Positions 14,994 through 23,950 of a DNA stretch of 64,000 nt are shown in pieces. The position numbers and the translations under genes are program-made. The notes beneath the pieces are model-generated. The model was not told the origin of the DNA, ran no database searches, and saw only the letters and a list, made by a program, of their open reading frames with translations. The DNA lies in the NCBI GenBank assembly GCA_963972525.1, contig CAXAUZ010000007.1, positions 1 to 64,000 on the forward strand, written 5' to 3'. The first letter of the stretch is position 1. Every line of letters begins with the position of its first letter. The stretch comes from Salinilacustrithrix sp003476595. GTDB lineage: Bacteria; Actinomycetota; Acidimicrobiia; Acidimicrobiales; Salinilacustritrichaceae.

Positions 14994-16247
14994 ATGCTCA
15001 ACGTGGTCGACGAGCTCGACCGCGCCGTGCTCGGCGTGTTCGGGCCGAACGTGCAGCGGTACTTCGGGATGAGCGACACGACCTTCGGGCTGCTGGTGGG
15101 CGTGCAGGTCACCGCCCTCGTGCTGCTGGCGGTGCCGATCGGCTACCTCGGCACCAAGGTCGACCGCGGCACGATCCTGCGGTGGTCGGCGCTGGCATGG
15201 TCGATCATGAGCTTCGCCACCACCTTCGCCGTGAAGCTGCCGCTGTTCTTCCTGGCCCGGTTCGGCGTCGGCGTCGGCAAGTCCGGCGTGGAGCCCGTGG
15301 GCAAGTCGCTGCTCACCGACTACTACCCGCCCAACTCGTGGAACCGGATCCTGGCCATCCACAGCGCGGCGAACCCGCTGGGTGCCCTGCTCGGCCCCGC
15401 CCTGGCGTTCGCCATCGCCTTCTTCGCCGGTGACGGCGACGACGTCTGGCGCTGGGCGTTCCCGGTGCTCACCGTCCCGTCGGTGATCGCCCTCGTGGCC
15501 AGCCGCCGCCTGAAGGAGCCGGAGAACCAGATGGTCCGCGGCCTCGCCGGCGCCACGCTGTCGGTCACGGGGGCGCCGTCGGGGATGAACTTCCGCGAGG
15601 CGGTCACCCGGTTGCTCACGATCCCCACCTTCAAGCGCCAGATCCTCGGCATCGGCGTGCTGGGCTTCGGCCTCGTCGGTGTCCTGGCGTTCGTCAACAT
15701 CTTCCTCGAGCGCCAGTACGGCATCGGCGCCGACGGTCGAGCGGTCATCGGCATGATCACCGCCACTGCTTCGCTGCTCGGCTCCCTCGTCGGAGGCAAC
15801 GTCGGCGAGCGGATCTTTGCCCGGTCCCCGTCCCGGGCCGTGCGCATCGTCGGCGTGGCCATCGCCGGGTTCTCGGTCCTGCTCGCCTTCGCCGTGTTCC
15901 TGCCGAGCGTGTGGATGTTCGTGCCGGCGGCCTGGATCGGGCTGTTCGCCCTGCAGGTGGGCATCGCCCCGCTCTACACCGCCCTGTCGGCGATCAGCCC
16001 ACCCCGGCTGCGCCCGCTGATGTTCTCCCTCCTCGGCCTGATGGTCGCGGTCATGGGCGGCATCGCCGGCGGCGTGCTCGTCGGTGCCATCGCCGAGGCC
16101 ACCGACATCCGCTGGGGCCTGGCCGCCCTGGCCCCCACCGGCATCATCGGGGGGTTCCTGATGGCCCGGGGCGCCACCACCATCGACGCCGACATCGAGC
16201 GCGTCGCCGAGGAGTCCGCCGGCGACCCGCTGGCCGCGTTCCTGTAG
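14994..16247 (+). CDS. MFS transporter, probable frameshift at 5' end
   Basis: A major facilitator superfamily transporter with about 12 membrane segments and a MFS loop (GYLGTKVDRGTILRW, the motif A position). The first in-frame ATG, 14994, falls inside the first helix (WYPLVIITMLNVVDELD), so a protein starting there would lack the beginning of helix 1. The missing N-terminus seems to be encoded in another frame from 14777. Either the assembly has a one-base error near 14900 or the gene is damaged in this strain. The remainder (417 residues) is intact to the C-terminus, ESAGDPLAAFL. The substrate is unknown; the sequence recalls the Spinster-like MFS group. Confidence 0.8.
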   Translation: MLNVVDELDRAVLGVFGPNVQRYFGMSDTTFGLLVGVQVTALVLLAVPIGYLGTKVDRGTILRWSALAWSIMSFATTFAVKLPLFFLARFGVGVGKSGVEPVGKSLLTDYYPPNSWNRILAIHSAANPLGALLGPALAFAIAFFAGDGDDVWRWAFPVLTVPSVIALVASRRLKEPENQMVRGLAGATLSVTGAPSGMNFREAVTRLLTIPTFKRQILGIGVLGFGLVGVLAFVNIFLERQYGIGADGRAVIGMITATASLLGSLVGGNVGERIFARSPSRAVRIVGVAIAGFSVLLAFAVFLPSVWMFVPAAWIGLFALQVGIAPLYTALSAISPPRLRPLMFSLLGLMVAVMGGIAGGVLVGAIAEATDIRWGLAALAPTGIIGGFLMARGATTIDADIERVAEESAGDPLAAFL

Positions 16248-16251
16248 CTCG

Positions 16252-16303
16252 CCGTTCTGGGCCGCGGTGCGCGCCCGTCGGGGCGTGCCCCGCGGCCCGG
16301 TTC
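16252..16303. repeat. intergenic palindrome, family B copy 3
   Basis: The best-formed family B hairpin: the arm 16257-16276 pairs with 16281-16300 with few mismatches around a GTCG loop. Its first 23 bases are identical to those at 9907-9929. It lies between the convergent MFS and aminotransferase genes and reaches to within 3 bases of the aminotransferase stop. Confidence 0.75.
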
Positions 16304-16305
16304 GC

Positions 16306-17469
16306 TCAGAGGGTGGCGACGACGTCCAGCAGGCGGTCGAGCTCGGCGTCGTCGTTGTAGTAGTGCGCCGACGCCCGGACCGTCGCCGGCAGGTCCCGGC
16401 CGTCCTGGCGCGAGTGGGACGGGGTCGTGGTCGAGGTGTTCACGCCGGCTCGGGACAGGGCCGCGCCGACGTCGGCGGCCGGCACCCCGTCGACGGTGAA
16501 GGTGACGATGCCGCCGCGCACGAGGCCCTTGTCGTGCACCGTGACCCGGTCGAGCGCGCCGAGCCGGCGCCGGAGCTGCTCACCGAGGTCCCGCAGCCGC
16601 GCCCAGCCGTCGGCCACGCCGACCTCGAGGGCGTGGTCGACGGCGGCACCCAGGCCGAGCCGGGCGGCGTGGCTGCACTCCCAGGTCTCGAAGCGGCGGG
16701 CGTCGCCGCGCACCTCGTAGGTGTCGCGGCCGGTCCACTCGGCGGAGTGCAGGTCGAGCAGCGGCGGTTCGATCCGCCCGATCCACTCGTCTCGCACGTA
16801 CAGCAGGCCGGTGCCGCGCGGCCCCCGGAGGTACTTGCGACCGGTGGCCGACAGGGCGTCGCAGCCGAGCTCCTCGACGTCGAGGGGGAGCTGCCCGGCG
16901 GCCTGGCAGGCGTCGAGCATGAAGAAGGCACCGTGGGCGCGGCAGCGCGCCCCCACCTCGGCGGCCGGGTTCACCAGCCCGCCGTTGGTCGGCACGTGGG
17001 TGAGCGACACGAGGGCGGCGCCGCGCTCGAGCTCGGCCTCGAGGTGGTCGAGGTCGATCTGGCCGTGGTCGTCGTCGATCAGGACGATCTCGATCTCGTG
17101 GCGCCGGGCCAGCTGCAGCAGCGCGATGGCGTTGCTGGCGTACTCGGCCCGGGCGGTGAGCACCCGGTCGCCGGGCTGGAACGGGAAGCCGTACACCACC
17201 ATCTCCCACGCTCGGGTGGCGTTGTCCACCACCGCGATCTCGGGGGCGGAGGCGCCGAGCAGGCGGGCGATGGACGCGTAGACCGCCTCGGTCCGCTCGG
17301 CGGCTTCGGCTGCCGCCTCGTAGCCCCCGATGCTCGACTCCCGGTGGAGGTGCTCGACCACGGTCTCGGTCACGATCCGGGGCGGCAGGGCGGCGCCCGC
17401 GTTGTTCAGGTGCGCGACGTGCTCGACGCCCGGGGTGTCGGCGCGGACGCGCGGGAGATCGATGGGCAC
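16306..17469 (-). CDS. class V-fold PLP-dependent aminotransferase / cysteine desulfurase-like
   Basis: A 387-residue PLP enzyme. The N-terminal HLNNAGAALPP is the signature of this group, the PLP-contacting Asp and Gln are in MLDACQAAGQL near residue 185, and the Schiff-base Lys is in SATGRKYLRGPRGTG near 212. The C-terminal domain ends normally. Close relatives include selenocysteine lyase/isopenicillin N epimerase-like enzymes. No iron-sulfur genes stand nearby, so a housekeeping IscS role is unlikely. GTG start 17469, with CAGACT 6 bases upstream. Confidence 0.9.
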   Translation of the reverse strand: MPIDLPRVRADTPGVEHVAHLNNAGAALPPRIVTETVVEHLHRESSIGGYEAAAEAAERTEAVYASIARLLGASAPEIAVVDNATRAWEMVVYGFPFQPGDRVLTARAEYASNAIALLQLARRHEIEIVLIDDDHGQIDLDHLEAELERGAALVSLTHVPTNGGLVNPAAEVGARCRAHGAFFMLDACQAAGQLPLDVEELGCDALSATGRKYLRGPRGTGLLYVRDEWIGRIEPPLLDLHSAEWTGRDTYEVRGDARRFETWECSHAARLGLGAAVDHALEVGVADGWARLRDLGEQLRRRLGALDRVTVHDKGLVRGGIVTFTVDGVPAADVGAALSRAGVNTSTTTPSHSRQDGRDLPATVRASAHYYNDDAELDRLLDVVATL

Positions 17470-17487
17470 CGGTGCAGTCTGGCCCCG

Positions 17488-18717
17488 TCAGCTCCCACAG
17501 AGCAGGCAGATCCGGTTGCCGTGATCCTCCTCGGTCGGCTCCGCCCGGCGAGGTTGGGGGTCCGGGGACGCCGGCGCCGGTTCGGATCGGCGCGCCGGCT
17601 CCGCCTGCCGGTGGCGCCCGTCGTCGGTGCGGGGCGGGGTCGGGGTGCCGGGCACGAGGAGGTCGAGCTCTCCGTCGAGGAGGTCCACGATGACGCCCTC
17701 CTGGGCGCCGTAGCGCTGACGGCGGGTGGTGTCCGCAGCGCGCGGGCGGGCCCAGGCGAATGCCTCCTCCACCGTGACCCGGCCGTCGCGGTCGAGGTCG
17801 CCGAGGCCGCGGCCGAGCGCCTGGTCGATCACCAGCCACCCCCACACGGAGTTCCCCCAGGACGGGTGCTCGTAGGACTTCTGCGGCTCCCCCGAGGAGA
17901 ACGTGAGGATGCGGCCGGGTCGGGCCAGCCCCGGGTCGGCGAGTCCGGCGGCGTTGCACGTCGCGAAGCTCAGCCACAGGGCGTGCGGGCGCACCGGGTC
18001 GAGCAGCCTGACCAGCTCGGAGTCGACGATGAAGCGGTTGTCGCTCGGCCACAGCCCCTCGTCGGTGACCTCGCCGTCGCCGTCGACGTCGCGGCCGTAC
18101 CACTTCTTGGAGTGGCCCGAGTAGTGGAACACCGCCACCGATCGCTCGTCGGTCTTGTCGGCCAGCCAGGCGATGCCGGCCACGATGCCGTCCCGCGTGG
18201 CCTGCCGGTCGGTGAGCACCAGGATGTGGTCGTCCCGCCAGCCCCGGGCCAGGAGCTGGGTGCGCAGGTCCTCGGCGTCCTGGCGCGAGCCGATGTTGTC
18301 GGCGACGCCGCGGTGCTCGTTGATGCCGATCAGCAGCGCCCACCGGGTGCTGGCCGGGTCGGCGGGGTCCTGGGTGGCGGCGTGCTGGGCCGGGAACCGG
18401 TCTGCGAACGTCGCCGCGGGAAGCGGGGCCGGCGGCGGGGCCGGATCGGGCCGGGTCGGGATCGATTCGGGCTCGGTGACCAGCCGTGCGTCCGCCGGTG
18501 CCGCGACCGGCGCGGCAGCAGCCATCCACCCCGCGCCGGCGGCGGGCACGAGCGGCACCTCGCCCGTCGCCGCCACCTCGGCCGAGACCGGTGCGGCCCG
18601 GGGCGGGGCCGCAGCGGGGTCGCCGTCGCTCGTGGCGACGGCAAGCACCTGCAGCGGCGCGAGCAGCGCCAGGGCGGCGAGGCAGCGCGGCGCCGAGCGG
18701 ATGCGTGTCGTGACCAA
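17488..18717 (-). CDS. exported caspase-family (metacaspase-like) protein with EF-hand-like loops
   Basis: A 409-residue protein with a signal peptide (LAALALLAPLQVLAVA, residues 13-28), a Pro/Ala-rich linker to about 120 and a caspase-like p20 domain: RWALLIGINEH at 125-135, catalytic His in HYSGH at 198-202 and Cys254 in FATCNAAG. A DxDxDG loop (D210-V-D-G-D-G, to E220) is inserted right after the His motif, and a second (D307-L-D-R-D-G, to E318) lies in the C-terminal half, suggesting calcium control. The C-terminus after a Pro/Arg-rich stretch is ICLLCGS, with a CxxC pair. The start is uncertain: TTG 18717 is the only codon that keeps the signal peptide. Metacaspases cut after Arg/Lys. 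Confidence 0.85.
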   Translation of the reverse strand: MVTTRIRSAPRCLAALALLAPLQVLAVATSDGDPAAAPPRAAPVSAEVAATGEVPLVPAAGAGWMAAAAPVAAPADARLVTEPESIPTRPDPAPPPAPLPAATFADRFPAQHAATQDPADPASTRWALLIGINEHRGVADNIGSRQDAEDLRTQLLARGWRDDHILVLTDRQATRDGIVAGIAWLADKTDERSVAVFHYSGHSKKWYGRDVDGDGEVTDEGLWPSDNRFIVDSELVRLLDPVRPHALWLSFATCNAAGLADPGLARPGRILTFSSGEPQKSYEHPSWGNSVWGWLVIDQALGRGLGDLDRDGRVTVEEAFAWARPRAADTTRRQRYGAQEGVIVDLLDGELDLLVPGTPTPPRTDDGRHRQAEPARRSEPAPASPDPQPRRAEPTEEDHGNRICLLCGS

Positions 18718-18814
18718 GCGTGAACCCCCGGCGCTCGTCTGGTGCCGGGCGACTGACGCCGGCTCGTTCCCTGTCGGGGGATTCGACCAGCGGGGGCCGG
18801 CCTCCTCCCTGGGC

Positions 18815-20002
18815 TCAGGACGTCAGGTCGTGGTCGAGCAGGTCGTCGACGTCGTCCTCGGGCGGGGCGGCCATCGCCCACCGTCCCGTCGCCTTCGTGA
18901 ACAGGTACCACCGGCCGTCACGGCTGCGTCGCAGCTGCAGACGCCCCTCGCCCGTGACCCGGTTGCCGGACACGTGGACCCGGCGGGCCGGCATGCCGGC
19001 CTCGATCAGCAGGTCGCGGGCCCGGGCCATGTCGAGCGGCGGGGGGTTCCACCGGGGCTCGTCGTGGGCGCGCACGCCGGCCGCGCCGCCGAACTGCCAG
19101 GCCGCGCCGAGGACGTCGAGGTCGACGGGCGCGACGCCGCTGTGCTCGGCCAGCCGCTGCTTCAGCGCGGGCGGCGCGCCGATGACGCGGCGGGCGAGGT
19201 CGGCGCGCTCGTCCAGCTCCAGGCCGGTGTCGACGGTGCCGGCGCACAGCTCCCAGGCCCGGCGGGCAGCGTCGGCCACCAGGGCCCGCAGGCCGCTGCC
19301 GTCGAAGGGCGCGTGGGCGGGCGGGTCGCTGGGCCACGCCGCGGGGCGGCTGGGGGCGTGGGCGACGAGGGGCACGAGCGGGAGCGGGAGCAGCTGCCGG
19401 CTCCAGGCCTCGGCGGCGTCGATGCCCTCCGGCGCCGGCGGTGCCGCCTCCTCGGCCTCGTCGATCGCCGGCAGCCCGCCCCGGCGCCGGCGGACCTGGT
19501 CGAGGACCTCGTCCCGACGCCGGCCCCTCAGCAGCAGGAGCACGAACGGGTCGGCGTCGAGGGCGTCGGCGAGCAGGTAGCAGGCCGCCGCGGCGTGCTC
19601 GCACGGCTCGACGTCGTCGGCGCAGGTGCACACCGTGCGCAGGTCGCGCGGCCGCGGCAGCAGGTCGACCTCGACGGCCTCGGCATCGCGCACGACGGCG
19701 GGGTCGAGCTCGCCGTCGAGCAGGGCGGCGGCGTGCGCGGCCTTGGCCGCGATGGCGTCGAGCACCGTGTCCCACTCGTCGTCGCGGAACGCCCGGATGC
19801 CGACGTGGACCTCGTGGGGCTCGTCGCGGTCGGCCTGGACCCAGGCGTTCACCCCGCCGGGCTCGATGTGGAGGTCGGCGCCCCGGTTGGCCTTGGCCCA
19901 GCGACGCCCGCGCGCCAGCCGGCCGCCGCTGCCCCCGGCGATGCCCTCGAGCGCGTCGAGCCAGGCCTGCCCCCACCACGTCGTGCCGAAGTCCCGCGCC
20001 AT
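18815..20002 (-). CDS. SWIM zinc-finger protein
   Basis: A 395-residue protein with a SWIM zinc finger near residue 130-150: TVCTCADDVEPCEHAAA gives the CxCx(n)CxH ligand pattern. The N-terminus TTWWGQAWLDALE is typical of the bacterial SWIM proteins encoded beside SNF2 helicases. SWIM fingers bind DNA or proteins. Its ATG shares one base with the stop of the SNF2 gene just upstream on the same strand, so the two are made together and probably act as a complex. The biological role of this pair is not established. Confidence 0.88.
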   Translation of the reverse strand: MARDFGTTWWGQAWLDALEGIAGGSGGRLARGRRWAKANRGADLHIEPGGVNAWVQADRDEPHEVHVGIRAFRDDEWDTVLDAIAAKAAHAAALLDGELDPAVVRDAEAVEVDLLPRPRDLRTVCTCADDVEPCEHAAAACYLLADALDADPFVLLLLRGRRRDEVLDQVRRRRGGLPAIDEAEEAAPPAPEGIDAAEAWSRQLLPLPLVPLVAHAPSRPAAWPSDPPAHAPFDGSGLRALVADAARRAWELCAGTVDTGLELDERADLARRVIGAPPALKQRLAEHSGVAPVDLDVLGAAWQFGGAAGVRAHDEPRWNPPPLDMARARDLLIEAGMPARRVHVSGNRVTGEGRLQLRRSRDGRWYLFTKATGRWAMAAPPEDDVDDLLDHDLTS

Positions 20003-22779
20003 CAGCGCTCGAACCGCCCCAGGTCGACGCCGCCGCCGAGCTCGACGAGGTCGGCCAGCTCGTCGTCGGACAGCTCCGAGACCCAGGACTCGCCGCCGCC
20101 GACCACGGACTCGGCCAGGCCGCGCTTGGCCTCGAGCAGGGTGGCGATGCGCTCCTCGAGGGTGCCCTCGCAGATCATGCGGTGGACCTGCACGGGGCGG
20201 TCCTGGCCGATGCGCCAGGCCCGGTCGCTGGCCTGGTCCTCCACCGCCGGGTTCCACCAGCGGTCGTAGTGGACGACGTGGGTCGCCCGGGTCAGGTTGA
20301 GGCCGGTGCCGCCGGCCTGGAGGGAGATGACGAACACCATCGGCCCGCCGGCCTGGAACCGGTCGACCATGGCCTCCCGGCCGTTCACCGGGGTGCCGCC
20401 GTGGAGGAACTGCACCTCGAGGTCGAGGGCGGTGAGGTGTCGGGTGAGCAGGTGACCCATCCGGACGTACTGGGTGAACACCAGCACGGAGTCACCCTCG
20501 GACGCGATGGTCTCGACCAGGTCGGTGACCGCCTCGAGCTTGCCGGACCGGCCGCTGATGGGCGCGTCCTGGCCGAGGTACTGGGCCGGGTGGTTGCAGA
20601 TCTGCTTGAGCGCGGTGAGCAGCTTGAGGACCAGGCCCCGCCGGTTGATGCCCTCGGCCTCGGCCACGTCGTCGAGCAGCTCGGTGACCACGGCCTTGTA
20701 GAGCGTGGCCTGCTCGGTGGTGAGCCCGACGAAGCGGTCGGTCTCGGTCTTGGGCGGCAGGTCGGGGGCGATCTCGGGATCGGTCTTGCGCCGCCGCAGC
20801 AGGAACGGTCGGACGAGGGCGGCCAGGCGGGCGGTGGCCTCGGCGTCGCGCTCGCGCTCGATGGGGGTGGCGACGTGCTGCTGGAAGGCGTCGAGCTTGC
20901 CCAGCAGCCCCGGGGTGGTGAAGTCGAGCAGCGCCCAGAGGTCGGACAGGCGGTTCTCGACCGGGGTGCCGGTGAGGGCGAACCGGGCGGCGGCCGGGAT
21001 GGTGCGGATCTGGCGGGCCGTTCGGGACATGGGGTTCTTCACCGCCTGGGCCTCGTCGGCGACGAGCAGGTCCCACGGCTGCTCGGCGAGCACCTCGGCG
21101 TCGCGCCGCACGATGCCGTAGGTGGCGACGACGAGCTCGTCGTCGGCGAGGCCCTCGAGGCTGCGGTCGGCGCCGTGGTAGCGGCGCACGGGCACGTCGG
21201 GGCAGAAGCGGGCGGCCTCCCGCTGCCAGTTTCCGAGCAGCGAAGCCGGGCAGACGATGAGCGTGGGGCCCGACCCGCGCCGCAGCAGGTGCAGGGCGAG
21301 GACCTGGATGGTCTTGCCCAGCCCCATGTCGTCGGCGAGCACGCCGCCGAGGCCCAGCGATGCCATCTCCTGCAGCCAGGCGAGGCCGCGCTCCTGGTAG
21401 GGCCGCAGCGTGGCCACGAGGTCGGGCGGTGCGGGGTGCGCCCGGATGGTGTCGATGCTGCGCAGCCGGTCGGCGAGGTTCCGCAGCGGTGCGTCGACCT
21501 CGGCCTCGACGGTCTCCCCGCCGACGGTGACCGTGCCCGACAGCGCGGCGGACAGCACGTCGCCGGTGCTGATCGGGGTCCGCTCCGCCAGCCGGCGGAG
21601 CCGCTCGGGGTCGGCGCGCACCCACTGCCCCCGCAGGCGGACCACGGGTCGCTTGGCCTCGGCCAGCTGCAGCAGCTCGGCCTCGGTGAGGTCGCCACCG
21701 TCGACCGTGGCGTGCCAGCGCATCTCGCCGAGGGCCGACAGGTCGAGCCCGGCGCCCCCGCCGCCGCCCTCCGGGGCCGGCGTGCCGATGATGGGGCGCA
21801 GCTCGACCGGGCGAAGCACCTCGGCCGGCCACAGCACGGGCAGCCCGGCCGCCGCCAGGTCGTCGGCGACGGGGCCGAACAGCTCCTCGGCCTCGGCGTC
21901 CTCGAGCACCAGCACCTCCGGCGCGGCCTCCTGCAGGAGCCGCTCGACCGGTGGCCACACCCGCGCCGCGGCGCGCAGGGCGAGCAGCAGGTCGGTCTCC
22001 ACGTCGGTGCCGAAGCGGGCGACGACCGCGGCGGGTGCCTGCCACAGCTCGGCGGCGTCGAGCACCAGGCTCGGGTCCAGCCGGCTCTGCACCTGGAGCA
22101 CGCAGCGGACCGGCTCGTCCGGCCCGTCGGGGAGGGCGATGCGCAGGCCCGGGGCGGTGTCGCTGGCGGTGCCGGCCACCGTGGACTGCAGCCAGGACTC
22201 CGCCCCGGTGACGTCCGTGGCATGGGGGGCGGCGAAGGCCTCGAACCCGACCGTGGCGGCCGCGGCCGCGGTGCGCACGAAGGAGTCCGCCACCGCATCC
22301 AGGAAGCCGGCGGTGGCCACGTTGGGTGACGTGAGGCGCGGCGGTGCGTCGTCGACCGCGACCGGGGTGGCGTGCGCCGCCGGGGGGAGGGCGTCGGCCA
22401 GCTGGTCCACCCGCGTCCGGTCGGCGACGTCGAGGGGGCCGAGGCGCCACATGTCCGCCCCGTCGCCGGCGACGGCAGGGAGCAGCCGGCCCCGGCTCAC
22501 CGCGTCGAGGGCGAGGCGGGTGGCCACCGACCACGCCCGCACGGACGGTCGCACCTCGGCCGCGGCGGGCAGGGCCGCCAGCGTGGCGACGGCGTCGCCG
22601 ACGGCCACGAGGTCGGCCGGGACGGTGCGGGGACCGTCGGCGAGCACGACGGTGACCTCGCCCGTCCGCTCGATCGCGTCGTCGCTGTCTGCCGGGTCGA
22701 GGTCCCACAGGGCGAGCGCGCCGTCACGGCCGTGGAGGCCGGCCACGAAGGTGGCTTCGGTCGTCGGCGCGAGACGCAT
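20002..22779 (-). CDS. SNF2-family DEAD/DEAH-box helicase
   Basis: A 925-residue SWI2/SNF2 ATPase (938 if started at ATG 22818). Residues 1-420 are a bacterial SNF2-associated N-terminal region. The motor follows: Walker A DDMGLGKTIQ, LIVCPASLLGNWQ, motif II VADEAQAVKN, LTGTPVENRLSDLW, then helicase motifs LVFTQYVRMG, LQAGGTGLNLTRA and DRWWNPAVEDQASDRAWRIGQ near the C-terminus. These proteins move along double-stranded DNA and remodel DNA-protein complexes; a repair or transcription role is plausible. I prefer ATG 22779 because 22818 would leave only 10 bases to the divergent gene. Confidence 0.92.
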   Translation of the reverse strand: MRLAPTTEATFVAGLHGRDGALALWDLDPADSDDAIERTGEVTVVLADGPRTVPADLVAVGDAVATLAALPAAAEVRPSVRAWSVATRLALDAVSRGRLLPAVAGDGADMWRLGPLDVADRTRVDQLADALPPAAHATPVAVDDAPPRLTSPNVATAGFLDAVADSFVRTAAAAATVGFEAFAAPHATDVTGAESWLQSTVAGTASDTAPGLRIALPDGPDEPVRCVLQVQSRLDPSLVLDAAELWQAPAAVVARFGTDVETDLLLALRAAARVWPPVERLLQEAAPEVLVLEDAEAEELFGPVADDLAAAGLPVLWPAEVLRPVELRPIIGTPAPEGGGGGAGLDLSALGEMRWHATVDGGDLTEAELLQLAEAKRPVVRLRGQWVRADPERLRRLAERTPISTGDVLSAALSGTVTVGGETVEAEVDAPLRNLADRLRSIDTIRAHPAPPDLVATLRPYQERGLAWLQEMASLGLGGVLADDMGLGKTIQVLALHLLRRGSGPTLIVCPASLLGNWQREAARFCPDVPVRRYHGADRSLEGLADDELVVATYGIVRRDAEVLAEQPWDLLVADEAQAVKNPMSRTARQIRTIPAAARFALTGTPVENRLSDLWALLDFTTPGLLGKLDAFQQHVATPIERERDAEATARLAALVRPFLLRRRKTDPEIAPDLPPKTETDRFVGLTTEQATLYKAVVTELLDDVAEAEGINRRGLVLKLLTALKQICNHPAQYLGQDAPISGRSGKLEAVTDLVETIASEGDSVLVFTQYVRMGHLLTRHLTALDLEVQFLHGGTPVNGREAMVDRFQAGGPMVFVISLQAGGTGLNLTRATHVVHYDRWWNPAVEDQASDRAWRIGQDRPVQVHRMICEGTLEERIATLLEAKRGLAESVVGGGESWVSELSDDELADLVELGGGVDLGRFER

Positions 22780-22828
22780 CCGGTCGACGGTAGCGACGGG
22801 TGGTGACAGCGCGGCCACACTCGTGGTC

Positions 22829-23947
22829 GTGGATCACATCCTGACGGTGCCCCAGGGCACGTTCACCCTCGAGCGAGCCCACCACGACCCGGGCGAGCCG
22901 CTCCGGGCGTGGGACGCCGCCGACGAGCTCGCGCTCGCCCACCTCGCCGAGGTCGGGGCCGCCGGCGACCGGTGGCTCGTGGTCGACGACGCGCACGGGG
23001 CGCTGGCCACGGCGCTGGCCGCGCACCACCCGACGTCCTGGACGGACTCGGTCGTCACCATGGCCGCGACCCGGGCCAACCTCGAGCGCAACGGCCTCGA
23101 GCCGTCGACCGTCACCTTGGCGCCGAGCACCTCGGATCCCGTCGGACCGGTCGACGTCGTCGTGGTGAAGGTGCCGCGCACGCTCGCGGTGCTCGAGGAC
23201 GAGCTCCACCGCCTCCGCCCGCTCCTGCACGCCGGGTCCGTCGTCGTCGGCGCCGGCATGACCAAGTCGGTGCACCGGTCCACCATCGCCGCCTTCGAAG
23301 GGGCGATCGGCCCCACGCCCACCTCACGGGCGCGCAAGAAGGCTCGCCTCCTCCTCGCATCGGTGGACCCGGCGCTCGAGCCCGGTCCCGGCCCGGCCCC
23401 GCTGCGGTGGGCGACGCCGGAGGGCCTCGAGGTCACCGGTCTGCCCGGCGTGTTCTCCGCCAGCGGCATGGACCCCGGGACGCGGCTGCTCCTGGCCCAC
23501 CTCCCCGATCCCGAGCCGGGCGCGGTCGCCGTCGACCTCGGGTGCGGCACGGGCGTCGTCGCCGCCACCGTCGCGCACAGCCACCCCGACGTGGCGCTGG
23601 TGTGCTGCGACGACTCGTTCCGCGCCGTGGCTGCCGCCCGCCAGACGGTGGGTGCCGTGGCCTCGGACGCGACCTTCCACGTCACCGACGTGCTCGACGG
23701 CGTGGCGGACGCGTCGGCCGACATCGTGCTGTGCAACCCGCCGTTCCACGCCGGCGGTGCCCGCACGACCTCCGTTGCCTACCGGATGTTCGCCGGGGCC
23801 CAACGGGTCCTCCGGCCCGGGGGCACCCTGACCGTGGTGGCCAACCGCCACCTCGGCCACCACGTCGCGCTGCGTCGCTGGTTCGACGACGTCACCGTCG
23901 TCGGCTCCGATCCCCGCTTCGTGGTGCTGCGAGGCCGCCGGCGCTGA
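22829..23947 (+). CDS. class I SAM methyltransferase, RsmC/RlmG-like
   Basis: A 372-residue protein with the two-domain layout of RsmC/RlmG rRNA guanine-N2 methyltransferases: an N-terminal degenerate Rossmann half (residues 1-170, no SAM loop) and a C-terminal catalytic half with VDLGCGTGVVAA near 240 and the catalytic NPPFH near 305, followed by FRNHLGHH-like VANRHLGHH. The NPPF motif marks modification of a planar exocyclic amine. Whether it acts on 16S or 23S rRNA cannot be decided. GTG 22829 and GTG 22823 are both possible starts. It is divergent from the SNF2 gene. Confidence 0.85.
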   Translation: MDHILTVPQGTFTLERAHHDPGEPLRAWDAADELALAHLAEVGAAGDRWLVVDDAHGALATALAAHHPTSWTDSVVTMAATRANLERNGLEPSTVTLAPSTSDPVGPVDVVVVKVPRTLAVLEDELHRLRPLLHAGSVVVGAGMTKSVHRSTIAAFEGAIGPTPTSRARKKARLLLASVDPALEPGPGPAPLRWATPEGLEVTGLPGVFSASGMDPGTRLLLAHLPDPEPGAVAVDLGCGTGVVAATVAHSHPDVALVCCDDSFRAVAAARQTVGAVASDATFHVTDVLDGVADASADIVLCNPPFHAGGARTTSVAYRMFAGAQRVLRPGGTLTVVANRHLGHHVALRRWFDDVTVVGSDPRFVVLRGRRR

Positions 23948-23950
23948 TCG

